Source of the DNA: Perognathus longimembris pacificus
Taxonomy: Eukaryota > Chordata > Mammalia > Rodentia > Heteromyidae
Assembly: GCF_023159225.1 (NCBI RefSeq)
Contig: NC_063170.1
Coordinates: 26,438,301-26,502,300, forward strand
Direction of reading: 5' to 3'
DNA: 64,000 nucleotides
Shown: one piece after another, positions 10,611 to 21,690 of the stretch
How positions within the stretch are numbered: position 1 is the first letter of the stretch
Layout: every line of letters starts with the position of its first letter
Notes under the pieces: generated by a model
The model's database searches: none
Told to the model about the DNA's origin: nothing
Seen by the model: only the letters and a program-made list of their open reading frames with translations
Translations under genes and position numbers: made by a program

Positions 10611-11399
10611 GTTCTTCTTCAATACAAAACAGAAAGGAAAAATATGTTGAGATTATTTTTCCTTTTCTTTCAAAGCAATGATTGTTCTTGGTGCTGGGAA
10701 TCCCATCTAGCCATCCTTCTCTAAGCCATTCTCTTTCCCTTGGCCAAGAAGGCATGGATTTCCCAGAGACCTCTCTCTGTCTCAAATCATCTCTGGATGA
10801 TTTGAGGTCCCAGGGTGGCCAGTATCCCCATTGCCCTGGGCCAGGTCCCAGGAACTGCTGGGAAGGAGGGGGGTGTTGCAGGTCCCCATTTCCTGTCCTC
10901 CTCCTTAGAGACTTTGAGACTTCATTTGAGGAGGTGGAGAACCCTTTCCAGATTCTTCTACTGGGCCAGCAGTCCAAAATGAAAAATTAACCCACTTTCC
11001 AAGAACACAGACTTTTTCTAAACCAGACCCAAGTCATGTAGCCAGAACCTCTTAAGTTCTCATTAAACAAAAGTGGCATTCCAAGAGTCCCCCCCCCCCC
11101 ATGAACATATAACACACAACACCACAACACCATAAAAAACAACTAAAAATCAAACAATGGAAATCCTTTCTCCTGGTGAGTCTAGGAATAAAGAAGGCAT
11201 TACCTTTGGGAAAGAGGCGATTACAAACTTAGATGTTCCAAAAAACCCATCCTATTTGCCAAACTAGATTGCAAACCCTCCTCCCATTGCATTGAGATCA
11301 ACTGGGTTCCAGAGAAGCTGGGGCCCGGGGGTGGAGCCCTTCAGCCACCCCACACCCCCAGATGTCCGGAGGGGAAGCCAGAAGGCTTCCTCAGAGGAG
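10611..11399. other. intronic sequence, nothing recognised
   Basis: No transposon except a C10 run near 11090 and an ACAACACCACAACACC low-complexity patch near 11110. Confidence 0.5.
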
Positions 11400-12020
11400 T
11401 GATTTATTTTATTTTTTAGATCTATATGTTTTGGCTGCATTTATTTATTTATTTCCAGTGGGCTATTTTTGGTGTCTGCCTGGACTTCTTTGTAGCAAAA
11501 GCCCCCTTTTCTAGAATTTCCTTTCCTTTATTAGAGTTACAGCTCAGCTTTGTGCAGCCCCCCGGGGGAGCCGGCCAGCCGCTGGCAATTTCTCTCAGAC
11601 ACCCAATTACCCCCTGACGTCAGCGCGCCTCGCCCCGCTCCCCTGGGTGCCAGCATTTTTTCCTTTGTAACGCTAATAGCTGGCTAGCTAAGTGCCTGTC
11701 GGCTCCTTGGCAGAGGAGTTGATTGTGTTTTCGGCTGGATACTAAATCCAAAAACTATGTAAGAATGTCAATAGGTGAGTGCACATTGATTTTGGTTAGT
11801 CACAGTGATATTTGAGCCCCTTTGGGGACTCTGTCTGGGGAAGTATTTTACAAGAAAGATAATATAACAGAAAATTACTGGAGCTCCGCGGGTCTCTGGT
11901 GGGTTTCTTAGAGGCCTGCTAAATTGCTGTAGAATCAACAAATGCTTTATTAATCTAAATTTGTGGTTTTGTTCTTTCTTCTCTTCAGAAGGTTGGAGTT
12001 TTAATGATGCAGGCGGCTCT
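11400..12020. promoter_or_regulatory. candidate enhancer with perfect CRE
   Basis: Contains the full palindromic CRE TGACGTCA at 11615-11622 beside a CpG-rich patch (CAGCGCGCCTCGCCCCGC) and a CAATTA homeodomain-type core. To its right lie GCTAATAGCTGGCTAGC and TTGATTGTGTTTTC. Transposons are absent for over 3 kb around. Function is inferred from site clustering only. Confidence 0.35.
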
Positions 12021-12359
12021 GGCGGCCAGGCTGGGCGGCATGGCCTGCACCTTGGCTGACGGCTGGGGGGGACCCTGGCTGGTAATGAACTCTCGAAGGG
12101 CCTGGGAGCAGGGAGGCTGTGTTCCCAGCCGGCTTCCTGGGGAATGTGGAGCAGGCGCCGGGCCTGCTGCTTGCCAGGCCGAGGTCTGCATGAGCAGATA
12201 AAGTGAGGGGCTGGGGGCCTGGAACAGCTGCATCGGCCAGGCTGACTGGGGGAGGCTGATAAGAGCCCAGAAGGAGCCCAGGCGGGTAGCATGGCAGCGC
12301 CAGAAATCTGACGGGGGTATCCCGACTGGCAAAGAAAGTTAAGCGGGGCCAGGTTGGGG
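12021..12359. other. GC-rich intronic sequence
   Basis: High GC with open frames on both strands but no splice or domain evidence; nothing recognised. Confidence 0.45.
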
Positions 12360-12374
12360 GGGATGGTTGGCAGA

Positions 12375-12455
12375 CCTGTGGAGAGAGATAATCGTAATTG
12401 ATGGAATCAAAGTCACAGCACAGCCTTGTGTTTTCTTGGCAATTAATCTCCACCC
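12375..12455. promoter_or_regulatory. small candidate regulatory patch
   Basis: GATAATCGTAATTGATGGAA with GAATCAAAG (reverse TCF/LEF-like CTTTGATT) and GGCAATTAATC occur within 80 bases. Confidence 0.22.
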
Positions 12456-14574
12456 CCCCAATACACACCCTCAATTTCTAACCCCCTGGCACTCCTCAAG
12501 CCCAGGATGCCCCCTGAGCAGTCTGCACACTCAGATAATCAGCACGTACCCTTCTTGCTTTGGGGTTGGGGGAAGACAGAGAGATGCATGTGGCCAAGAA
12601 AAGACACAATTAAAGATTCATTAAAAAAAAAACAAAACATTATAAACAAACAAGTTGGAAAAGAAAACCCGCACTGGAAAGTTAAGGATGTGTCACCCTG
12701 GGAGCTCCACTGATCTTGCAGTGGAAAGGAAGGAAGAAAATTGATGTCTTCCTAAGAGTGCGGGCTCTGTGTCTCCGGGCCAGCAGGACAATGTGGAGGC
12801 AGGGCACGGCGGACATATGCAGTGGGGGCGTGCTCATATGCATGCCCCTGAACGATGGATGCTGCAGGGGGAGACGGCATAACAGGATGGCCAGTTATTA
12901 GGGTGTACAGGTGCCTGTTTGCGTCATCTGTGCCCCCTCTACCTTTTGTCCCTTGTGACCAAGAGCTCCAGCCTCCTGCCTGCCCCCATAGGTGAACGTT
13001 CAGACGGCCTTTTTCTTATGACACTGCTGACACACACTTGTTCAAAACACGAGTGACCGTACAACTCTGGCACATGCATACTGGCTCCACGGCTCAGCCA
13101 CTGCCGGCTGCTTCCTAAGCCGTTCCATTGGGCCCCAAGCAGTGCTGGCCATATGATCTTGAGCAAATGAAACACTCCAGAAATCTTCCTTGTGGTCTTT
13201 TCCATTAAAATCAGTGCTCAGTAAACCTGTGTGTCCATTGAACATGCCAGGCCCAGGTCCTAAATAAGTTGCAATTGTATAAAGGAAGCAATGGGGCCTA
13301 GCCTTCTAGATGATTTCTATGTGATATGTGTGACATCTGCTCCTAGATTCTGCTTGGTAGGTAATTAGCATTTGGAAGGGAAACCTATTAGAAGGTGATG
13401 GCATGATTCAGTAGGACTTTAAGAAATCATGCATGTCCCCTTCCCACCTATACTCTGGCTCTCCCTCCTTCTTAGAGCTGACCCCAGCAATATCTTGGAT
13501 GGATAACATTAGTTGTCTACCCAGAAGCCAGATGACTGAGGAATCCAGTAAGAAAGGGGCTGATTTGATATGACTCTTGATTGCCTCTCACCTTGGGGCT
13601 GAAACTAGCCCCAAGCAGGGAGAATTGTGGAAGGGCAAAGGAAAAGTGTGGGCTGGCTTCCTGCCCCCAGACTGCCTGCATTCCTGCACCAATCTTTGGG
13701 TGGTTCCCCTGGAGCTTTGTCTTCTCAATGTGGTGGGAGGAGGAGCCTTAGGAAAAGAGCCCCCCTGTGACTTCTGAACCTTCAAAGCCCTTATGGCGGC
13801 TTCCAGACCCCTCAGCTCCCCTCCTGAAAGGGCTCTCTAGGCCAGCAGCTGTTTCTCGGCCTTGGAGAGGCAAAAAGGGGCTGGTCCTTTGTCCCTTGGA
13901 GGAGGGCTCCAGGAGGCCCAGGCCTGCATGGCGGGCAGCCACATTAACCTTCCACCCCGGGTGGGAGGAGGCTTGCCTGAGGTCAGGCACATAATGAAGC
14001 TAGGTCCCTCGTTGTCCCTTGCCTGGGCTCCAGCAACAAAGGCCCAGTCAGGCTGTACAATGAGGGGGTGGGGGCCGGTAGGTGGGGCCACAGCCAGCCT
14101 TGTGGCCCTGGTTTCCTTCCAGCCCACCCCATGCTGGGCACTTCAAAGGAGCCTGGGGAGAGGCCAGCCAGTCCAGGCCGGATTGGGCCTCCTTCTCCCA
14201 AAGCAATAGGAGGTAGAAAGCCACCTTGACAACTCTGGAGTCAGAGTTTTGGAATCTGGCACCCTGGGGAGTCTGGGTGTTGGATCTTTCTTCTTTATAT
14301 GGCCATCCAGCCTTTCCAATCAATGATAATAATTGCAATAATAACAATAGTATCCTGGGTACCTGGCTGTAAGCTCATATCCGTGCCCAGGTGGAGTATT
14401 TTCTTCCCGTAGCGTAATGTGCTCTCGGGAGTCACACTGACTGGCTTAGTTCAGTCCTGTGTCTATTAGTGAAGCAATCACTATGGGGGTGGGGGGCAGG
14501 GGGGCAGGGTGGATGCTGGACATATGCTGGGCAGAAATATATCCCATTCCACTACGGTCATCCATACACAGCCT
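12456..14574. other. intronic sequence, nothing recognised
   Basis: More than 2 kb with no repeat family recognised. Overlapping frames at 13577-14209 are GC-driven and not protein-like. Confidence 0.5.
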
Positions 14575-14850
14575 TTGGACTTTATCTTCACACAGACAGG
14601 CCTGAGCGCAACCATAACTGGGTTCTGACCCCAGTTATGCCCAGTTATGCTTCTGGTGTATGGTGTGATTTGCATGATGCCAGGCAAGTGACCTTGCTTT
14701 CTGTGCTCCGGTCTCCTCATCTGTGCAGTGGAACTAACAATATTGTATACCACATAGGGTTGTTGTGAGAATTAAATGCGTTAATTCGTGTAAAGTGCTC
14801 AGAGCAGTGTTTGGCTCAGGGTAAGCACTTAAATATTAACTATTATTGTT
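14575..14850 (+). mobile_element. MIR SINE (near full length)
   Basis: Core GGCAAGTGACCTTGCTTTC, then CTCCTCATCTGTGCAGTGG, CATAGGGTTGTTGTGAG, TAAATGCGTTAATTCGTG and GTAAGCACTTAAATATTAAC follow the MIR consensus in order. Confidence 0.88.
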
Positions 14851-14859
14851 TTCATTCAC

Positions 14860-15065
14860 TTATTTATTCATGAACTCTTACGCACTCAGAAAGTGAATAA
14901 ATCACAGGCGTTGCTTTTGTGGAGCTCACAGAGGGATTCCATGATTATTTTTCACTCATTTGTTTAAGAAATATTTATTAAGTACCTACTGTGTGCCAGG
15001 CACAGACTAGGCAAAGCTGGAGGCCCAGCTATAGGGGACAATCTCTGCTTTTGTGGAGATGGACA
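14860..15065 (-). mobile_element. L2 LINE 3' end
   Basis: CATTTGTTTAAGAAATATTT, ATTAAGTACCTACTGTGTGCC, AGGCACAGACTAGGC and CTTTTGTGGAGCTCACAG match the reverse of the L2 tail. 'CTTTTGTGGAG' occurs twice, so two fragments may be present. Confidence 0.75.
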
Positions 15066-15730
15066 AAGAATCCCCACTGACTCTTGAGTTTCTCATTTTG
15101 GGAAGAGTTTTGTACATTCACAGACCTGAAAGTGGCATTTTCTCTGCGTGTTCTCGGAGACAGATGTCAGCTCATCCTCAAAGCATTGTCCACCCCAGGA
15201 ATTCAGTGTCCCCTTCCTCCCCTCCCCCTTCCCTTTCTCGGGCCTGCCTTCTGTGTGGCTGGCCCCCTTGGCTTCTGTGCTGCCAGCAAGATGGATGAGT
15301 TGTCTGCAGGGCCTCTCTGGCGTCTGCCCCAGGGGTCAGCCTGGGTTCAGGTGTGGGTCCTTGGTGAGAGCCACAGCGTCCAGCTGACCAGATCCTATCC
15401 CCACCTCCTGCTAGCCTGGGGCAGAACCTGTGTGTGGAGGTGCTTAGTGTGTTCCACTCTGATTTGTCTGGTTTGTTTCCTGAGGCAGACCCCTTGTCCC
15501 TGTGAACCGGGACGCATGCTGGAGTCACCTGGAGAGGAGATGGGAAGGGAGGAAGCCTGTGTGCTTCCTCTCCTGGCCCACAAGAAGGGGAGCTCACCTG
15601 TGATGTGCTCTGCATAGGAAATGGGCTGGGGGCAGCCATTCTGGGCCCTCAGCACCAGGCGCATACTAAGCATTTCTCTGTGTCTGTATTGGCATGACCT
15701 GTGCTGGCCTCTCCTCTGACCTTTTCTCAT
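15066..15730. other. intronic sequence, nothing recognised
   Basis: Several overlapping long-ish frames on both strands show no recognisable protein features. Confidence 0.5.
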
Positions 15731-15732
15731 GC

Positions 15733-15795
15733 ATCTAATCTTTATCTTTTCTGTTTCATCTCTCAGGTATGGTTATTTATGCCATGAAGTAAGTT
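15733..15795 (+). other. possible 22-nt microexon with flanking splice sites
   Basis: A TCTAATC branch candidate and a T-rich pyrimidine tract lead to TCTCAG (AG at 15765-15766). A perfect GTAAGT donor follows at 15789-15794. The 22 bases between (15767-15788) hold two ATGs and are not a multiple of three, so inclusion would shift the frame. Could be chance or part of a conserved noncoding element; an octamer ATGCAAAT lies at about 15804. Confidence 0.22.
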
Positions 15796-16162
15796 GTCCT
15801 TTATGCAAATGTGTGATGATAGTCCTTGTTCTCATCGAACCATTTGCTTATACAGGCATGCTGGTGCTTCAACCTCTGTGTGCTCTAGGCCAGGCTGGCT
15901 AGTGAGGACCAAGAGCAGGGCAGGCTTACAGTGTGGACCTGTCAAAGCCTTTTTGTTTATTTAGTGTTTTATTGGCACGTCTGGTTTGATAAACAATGAA
16001 GTCATCAACCCCAGGCCTCCCAATCGCCTGGGAATCTTGAGCATGGTGGGGCAATCCCTTCTTATAACGCTTTGGAGCATGTCATGTGGGAGTGAGCTGC
16101 TGAGCCCCTGCAGCAAGCCATCGGTCCTCCATTGATGTCTCCTAGCGACATTCTTTGGAGAA
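15796..16162. other. intronic sequence, nothing recognised
   Basis: No repeat or gene recognised beyond the octamer mentioned for the preceding segment. Confidence 0.45.
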
Positions 16163-16399
16163 TATATGTTTTCTTTGTGATTTGAACTCAGGACTTCAGT
16201 GCTCTCTCCCTTGCCTATTTTACTCCAGGCCGTTGTGCTGCCACTTGAGCCACATTTCCATGTCCAGCTTTTTAGTGAGTAATTGGAGAGAAGAGTCGCA
16301 CAGACTTTTCTGCCTACGTGAATCTCAGCTTTTGATCCTCAGATCGTAGCCTCCTAAGTAGCCAGGATTACCGATGTGGGGCACTAGCATCTGGCTAAG
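16163..16399 (-). mobile_element. B1-headed dimeric SINE
   Basis: Reverse copy: GTGATTTGAACTCAGGACTT, GCCACTTGAGCCACATTTCC, GAGTAATTGGAGAGAAGAGTC and CCTCCTAAGTAGCCAGGATTA in order. Confidence 0.85.
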
Positions 16400-18275
16400 A
16401 TCTTGTATCTTAACCTATGAAGAACCTAAGGCTCAGGGATGTTCACTAGTGTGCTCATCTAGGAACATGGCAGGACCTAAAGGGAAAGCCATACATCTTC
16501 GATCTCAGAGCTCTAGTTCTTGGCCACCAAGTTCTGTACCAACAGAGGGAATGGTGGTACAAACTCAAGCATCCTCTCAAAGGTGGCTGATTTTCTATCC
16601 ACAAGTTAGCAATGTCACATAAAAGAACTTTTCTGATAGATTGTAAAGTTTTCTTGGATCTTTGCAGATACTCGGTCTCTGAATCTGTCCTGAGCCTTAT
16701 TTGGGCTCTGCAGGGCTTCTGCTCCAGCCAGGGTAAACCTTTCCCAAGTTGAGTCTGCCTCCTGATGACCCGTAGCCTAGAGGAAAGAGCTGTGAACGGC
16801 TTCTGAGAAGGAAGTAATCGATGACCCTGATCAGAGCCCGTGCCTTGGGCTGCCACACTGGCTGCTGGGGAGGTTGCCCTGTGTGTGCCCTGGGGCTTGG
16901 GTCTGGTGAGATGGGTTCATTAAGTTTGCTTGCAGCTTCCTCCTCCTGCCTGCTGTGCTGCACCTGGGGCCTGCATCTCCTGATTTCGGGGTCTCCATTT
17001 CTCTCTTGGTCTCCATTCACTCTGTGCTCACTGGTTGTGCCTCTGCCGCTGCTCCTGGTTCACTCCACTGGGAGGCCAGAGGATTCCAGTGGGTACTGCC
17101 TGCCGCGCACTGATAACTCAAGGGCAGGTCCTGACAGAGCTGCATTGTTGCCTCTTCTAGAATCCTTCTGATCTGCATGTACCTTCCCCCAAAGGAATTT
17201 ATGATTATTATTGATAGGTGTGGAAGCCCTGAAGAGTCTTTAGGAGATGGTATTAGTCTATGAATTGAAAATGGGTGATTTGCATCTTAGCAGTCCTGTG
17301 TTCAAATTCTTTTGCCACCTCAAGTTTGTGATCTTTAGCAATTAATCAGTTTGTAAGTCTGCAAAACTGACTGTGGAAGCCATTTTAGGAGGTGATGGGG
17401 GCTTTGGTGAGATGATGAGTGCGATGGTGAGGACCACTGGGCACACTTGGGGGTTCTGGTCCCCATGGCCTGAATAGGAGGCCCCAGGAAGGACAGGGAA
17501 ATGGGGAGGGGATTTTCAGGGGGATGGCTGGTGGAGCAGGATGAGGTGGTTCGTGCTGTGGTGCCTTGTGGCACCAGAACTGTCACCGGTTATTTTTTGA
17601 GAGTTTTTTTTTTAACTGAACAACACTGTCTCAGGCTAACATTCTATGTGATCACAGTGACAAATAAATAGAAACAAAGACATAGATGAGAGCAAATCTT
17701 CCTGTCTGAGTCCATCTTAACTTGTGCATCAGCACACTTGAGATGGGGCAGTTTATTAACAGTAGTTTATTTGGCTTTATAGGGCAAGTTGAGAAGGCTA
17801 AGACAGAGGCCTCACATCAGCCAAGGGCCTTCTTGCTCTGTCCTGTCAGTATGGCAGACATCACAAGGCACAAGGCACAAACCACATGAATAGGAGAGGA
17901 AAAGAGAGAGACGAACCCATTCTCCTATCTGGAGCCCACTTTAGTAATGAGGGCTTTGGTCTACTTGTGGGTAGAGCCCCTGCTCCTTGTTGCCTCTTCA
18001 ACACATGCTTGAAGCATAGCATTACCCAGACTTACACACAAACTTCTAAAGCCTCTGTGCCAGGGTTCCTCAGCCACATGCTCTTGGGTTGCCTGATGCA
18101 ACTGCTGTGGGAACTCAGCTAGGAAGCCTCCTCATTGGGAATTGGGCCTCCAGGCCACCAGTACCAAGTCTTCTGCTTCCCACCACCACACCACTTGTGG
18201 CACTGTGACTATCTGAGGTTTTCTTTCTGAAGGAGTCGCTCATTTGTCATGTGAATGACACAGCTGCACTCCATG

Positions 18276-18278
<3 letters not shown>
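16400..18278. other. intronic sequence, nothing recognised
   Basis: No repeat family identified over about 1.9 kb. Frames at 16455-17171 overlap on both strands and show no domain. Confidence 0.5.

Positions 18279-18313
<35 letters not shown>
18279..18313 (+). repeat. (TG)n microsatellite
   Basis: About 17 uninterrupted TG units. Confidence 0.95.
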
Positions 18314-18314
<1 letters not shown>

Positions 18315-18334
18315 GGGGTACAAGAGTGTTAGTG

Positions 18335-18575
18335 CTTGAGCCAGTTGTGGTAGTGGTTTGTACCTATAATCCTAGTTATTCAGGAGGTGGAGATCTGAAG
18401 GATCACAGTTTGAAGCCAACCTGGGCAGAAAAGGTCACAGACTCCATCTCTAATTTACCAGCAAAAAGGTAGGCTGGCAGTATGGCTCATGTTGGTAGTG
18501 TCAGCCAAACCAGCAAGCTAGGCACTTGCCAGGCCCTGAGTTCAAACTCTGCTACTGCCAAAAGGAAAATAAAAG
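18335..18575 (+). mobile_element. B1-headed dimeric SINE (diverged right half)
   Basis: Head TATAATCCTAGTTATTCAGG ... GATCTGAAGGATCACAG; linker AATTTACCAGCAAAAAGG. The right monomer is altered (AGTATGGCTCATGTTGGTAG) but keeps CCCTGAGTTCAAACTC and an A-rich tail. Confidence 0.8.
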
Positions 18576-19131
18576 GAAGCATGTTACTGCTTTAATTATT
18601 TACACCATTAGACATTTTAAATGGGCTACTATTGTGATGCTGTGATCACACTGGCTCGGCATTGCTTAGTTTATAAATATACCTGGGTTCCATGACTGAG
18701 GGAGGTAGAGTTTTTGTGTCGAGGGAGGGGGGTCTCATTGGCCTCTTTGGACCAAACCTCCACAAACTATAGAGTATGTGGAGCAAGGGAGCAAGAGGAT
18801 GGGCACCCATTCGTCTGTTCTGTTGCGATGATCTCCTTGGCTCCTCCTCTTGATACAAAAGACCTGAGTCTAGGCCCAGAGTAAGTTATTTGTAATGCGT
18901 TTTTAGAGTCAGCATTGCAATCTTAGCTATGACTGTCTGCTGTGTGGAAAAAGGAGGAGCCTGCGTTTGAAGTTTAATCCAGCTTCTACTTAAGCTCAGT
19001 CCCTGGGCAATCCTTTTTTCTGCCGCTGAGCTCAAACAGCCAGTTCTCAGGTTTGATCTGCTGCCCCACGGAGCCCTGCCCAATGTGAATTTGAAGAGTT
19101 TTTTTTCCCCCCTCTCAACCACGGAGACTTG
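18576..19131. other. intronic sequence, nothing recognised
   Basis: No repeat or gene recognised. Confidence 0.5.
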
Positions 19132-19170
19132 CAAAAAAAAAAAAGAAAGAAAGAAAGAAAGAAAAAGAAA
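19132..19170 (+). repeat. A-rich (AAAG)n microsatellite
   Basis: A12 followed by about six GAAA units; not attached to a recognisable SINE. Confidence 0.9.
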
Positions 19171-19499
19171 ATGTCAGCGTGGTTCAGCAGTGTGGGCCCC
19201 CGTGGTGGGTCCCTGGGTTCCTCCCCATCCCTGGCTGGCTTCTGGAGGGAGGCTGGCCAGGGGCCCACCCAGACTGCCAGCTTTCCAAGGGCGCTACAGT
19301 CCTGCTCTGGGCCCCTCTGAGCTCTGTCTGTTGTGGATGGCAAGCACTGGGGAGTCTGGGAGTCCTGTCAGGCATGTGGGGGGCAGAAAAAAAGGAGGGA
19401 AAAAAGGGAGGGAAATGAAAGGCATGAGTTTGTCGGGAACTGGTGCTGGCGGTGGAAACAGGAGCCGCAGCAGGACAGAACCTGGTGGCCTTCAAAACT
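19171..19499. other. intronic sequence, nothing recognised
   Basis: GC-rich, with a GGGAGGGAAAT purine patch near 19400. Frames here on both strands are compositional. Confidence 0.45.
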
Positions 19500-20080
19500 T
19501 TTCTTCTCCCCTCGCGCCACATGACTCGGAGGATGCAGGCAGTAATTAAAGACCCCCCTGGCTCCTCATTTTCTGTGTCCACGCCTTTGATCTGGCTCAT
19601 GTTGGGCGGCTATTTTCATTGTCCTTGCCTTTCTTTCATTCTCTTTTGATGGCAGAAATGTTGATCTTTGATTCCGGAGTCGGAGGTGGGCAGGAGAGTG
19701 TTATAGGTCTTACATAATGCATCTTTTCACATCTTATTTTTAAACGCGAGCATAATCAGAGCCGGGCAGAGGCCGGGCTTCATTTCCACCTGTGTGTTGG
19801 AGAGAGGTGCTTGCTCGCCCTGTGGGGCTGGGCCTGGGGGGAGTGGGGCCAGGCAGTCCTGTGCAACTGAATGGAAATTACTAGAGGAAACTTCCCCCTT
19901 CCCCCACTTCTAAATAGAACCTGGAGGGAGTTTTTCCTAATTGTTCCCGGATGGGGAAAATGTGCTGGAAGAGCACAGAACGGAGGGCTCCGCCTGCTTG
20001 CGTCTGGCTTCTCTTGGCATTGTGAGAGGCCTGGGCATGCTTTATTAGTGAATGTTAATAAACTATGGCTTGTTATATGC
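19500..20080. promoter_or_regulatory. candidate enhancer with TCF/LEF-type sites
   Basis: CCTTTGATC (core at 19585-19592) is a perfect TCF/LEF consensus. CTTTGATT (19666-19673) is a second, and a weaker CTTTTGAT lies between them. AGTAATTAAAG, TAAACGCGAGCATAATCAG and AATGTTAATAAACTATG add homeodomain- and FOX-like cores. No transposon interrupts the segment. Confidence 0.33.
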
Positions 20081-20524
20081 ACCACCAAGGCAGTGGCTGA
20101 GGGACACTGGGATGCTCAGCCAGGTACGGGCGTTGGGAGTGGGGACCCTGTCCTAGGCAGGGAATGTTTGCTTACCCGTTATGAAGGTACCTTGTCTCCA
20201 CCCAGTATTAAATACCCTGTGCTTAGAGGGGAAACCTGTAGTCCAGAGCCAGGGCATGGATGTTCCAGGCTAGTCCAGGGGTTGCACAAGGGAGGTTAAG
20301 AAGCCGGGGCCACTGGCTTGGTAAATTCAGACTACCTGTTGTTCTGCCTGGCTGCCTTGCAGGAGGCTTGTAGCTTTCCAGAGGAAGCTGGATCTTGGGG
20401 CTGTGTCAGAAATCTCTCGGCAAGAGAAGGAAATCTTTCCGCGGAGGGACAAGTGGTTAAAAGGCTTCCAGATAGGAAAATCTGGGTGTTGCTGGAAGGG
20501 AGGTGATTGGAGCCTCAGGGCTGC
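20081..20524. other. intronic sequence, nothing recognised
   Basis: No repeat or gene recognised. Confidence 0.5.
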
Positions 20525-20527
20525 TCA

Positions 20528-20760
20528 AGAATGATGGATGGTGACTCATGCCTGTAATTCTAGCCACTCAGGAGGTTGAGATCTGAAGATCCTGGTTCAG
20601 AGCCAGCTTGGGCAGGAAAGTCAGGACATTCTCACCTCCAATGAACCACCAAAAAGCTGGAAGTGGAGCTGTGGCTCAAGGCGGTAGAACATTAGCCTTG
20701 AACAAAAGAGCTCAGGGACAGTGGCCAGGCCCTGAGTTTAAGCCCAGCAACCAACAAAAA
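20528..20760 (+). mobile_element. B1-headed dimeric SINE
   Basis: GACTCATGCCTGTAATTCTAG head, ATGAACCACCAAAAAGCTGG linker, GAGCTGTGGCTCAAGGCGG right-monomer A-box region and CCCTGAGTTTAAGCCCAGC. The A-rich end directly precedes the next SINE. Confidence 0.9.
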
Positions 20761-20771
20761 AAGCAAGAATG

Positions 20772-21101
20772 GGGCTGGGAATATGGCCTAGTGGCAAGAG
20801 TGCTTGCCTCACATACATGAAGCCCTGGGTTCAATTTCCCAGCACCACATATATAGAAAATGGCCAGATGTGGCGCTGTGGCTCAAGTGGCAGAGTGCTA
20901 GCCTTGAGCAAAGAGAAGCCAGGGACAGTGCTCAGGCCCTGAGTCCAAAGCCTGGGTTCGATTCCCCAGCACCACATATATAGAAAATGGCCAGAAGTGG
21001 CGCTGTGGCTCAAGTGGCAGAGTGCTAGCCTTGAGCAAAAAGAAGCCAGGGACAGTGCTCAGGCACTGAGTCCAAGGCCCAGGACTGGCAAAAAAAAAAA
21101 A
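20772..21101 (+). mobile_element. ID-headed dimeric SINE with internal 127-base tandem duplication
   Basis: A complete ID-headed element in which bases 20824-20950 are repeated as 20951-21077. It therefore carries one full head, a second partial head (CCTGGGTTCGATTCCCCAGC) and two right monomers. It is flanked by the target-site duplication AAGCAAGAATG at 20761-20771 and 21102-21112, so the extra unit was present at insertion or arose within the element. Confidence 0.92.
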
Positions 21102-21189
21102 AAGCAAGAATGGTGGGCAAGCAGGAAGGTCTAGGACCTCAGCCAGGATTCTGTGGTCTCTGTAGAGGCAGCATGGTGGCTGGCTCCCA

Positions 21190-21500
21190 GGATGATTTAT
21201 ACTAGAGTTTGAACTCACTGCCCTGGCCTTTGCTAGGCAGAGGATCTACCGCTAGAGCTATGTTCCCAACCCCTTACGCTCTCGCATATTTTCAGAGAGT
21301 GTTTTGTGTCTAGGGCCAGCCTCTGACCTACATTCCTTTTACTATGCCTCTGGAATAACTAAGGGCTACAGGTGTTGCTTCTGTGCTCAGCTATTCATTG
21401 GAATGGGGGTCTTACTAACTCTCTGCCTGGGCTGGCCTTGAACCACAACACTCCTAATTGTTACCTCCTTGATGTCTGGGGTTATAGAGGTGATCTACGG
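21190..21500 (-). mobile_element. old B1-dID-like SINE
   Basis: ID-like complement (GAGTTTGAACTCACTGCCC, CTACCGCTAGAGCTATGTTCC) is followed by a B1-like complement (GGGGTCTTACTAACTCTCTG, GGCTGGCCTTGAACCACAAC). A spacer of about 100 bases between the two parts suggests decay or insertion. Confidence 0.5.
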
Positions 21501-21524
21501 CAGTCAGTCTCAAGTGCCAGGATT

Positions 21525-21690
21525 TTTAGGCACTGACTTCTTCTGTAGATACTCATTGAGCACATACTACATAGAATTCCAGGCATAGAATAATAAGTAA
21601 GGTAGACCTGGAGATTCCCTGTAGAGCTCCTAGTCCATGGGGGAGAATGACAATACAAAGGTCATGACGCTAGCGACAAGTACACTCTGA
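21525..21690 (-). mobile_element. L2 LINE 3' end
   Basis: ATACTCATTGAGCACATACTAC, ATTCCAGGCATAGAATAATA and TAGAGCTCCTAGTCCATGGGG follow the reverse L2 tail. Confidence 0.65.
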
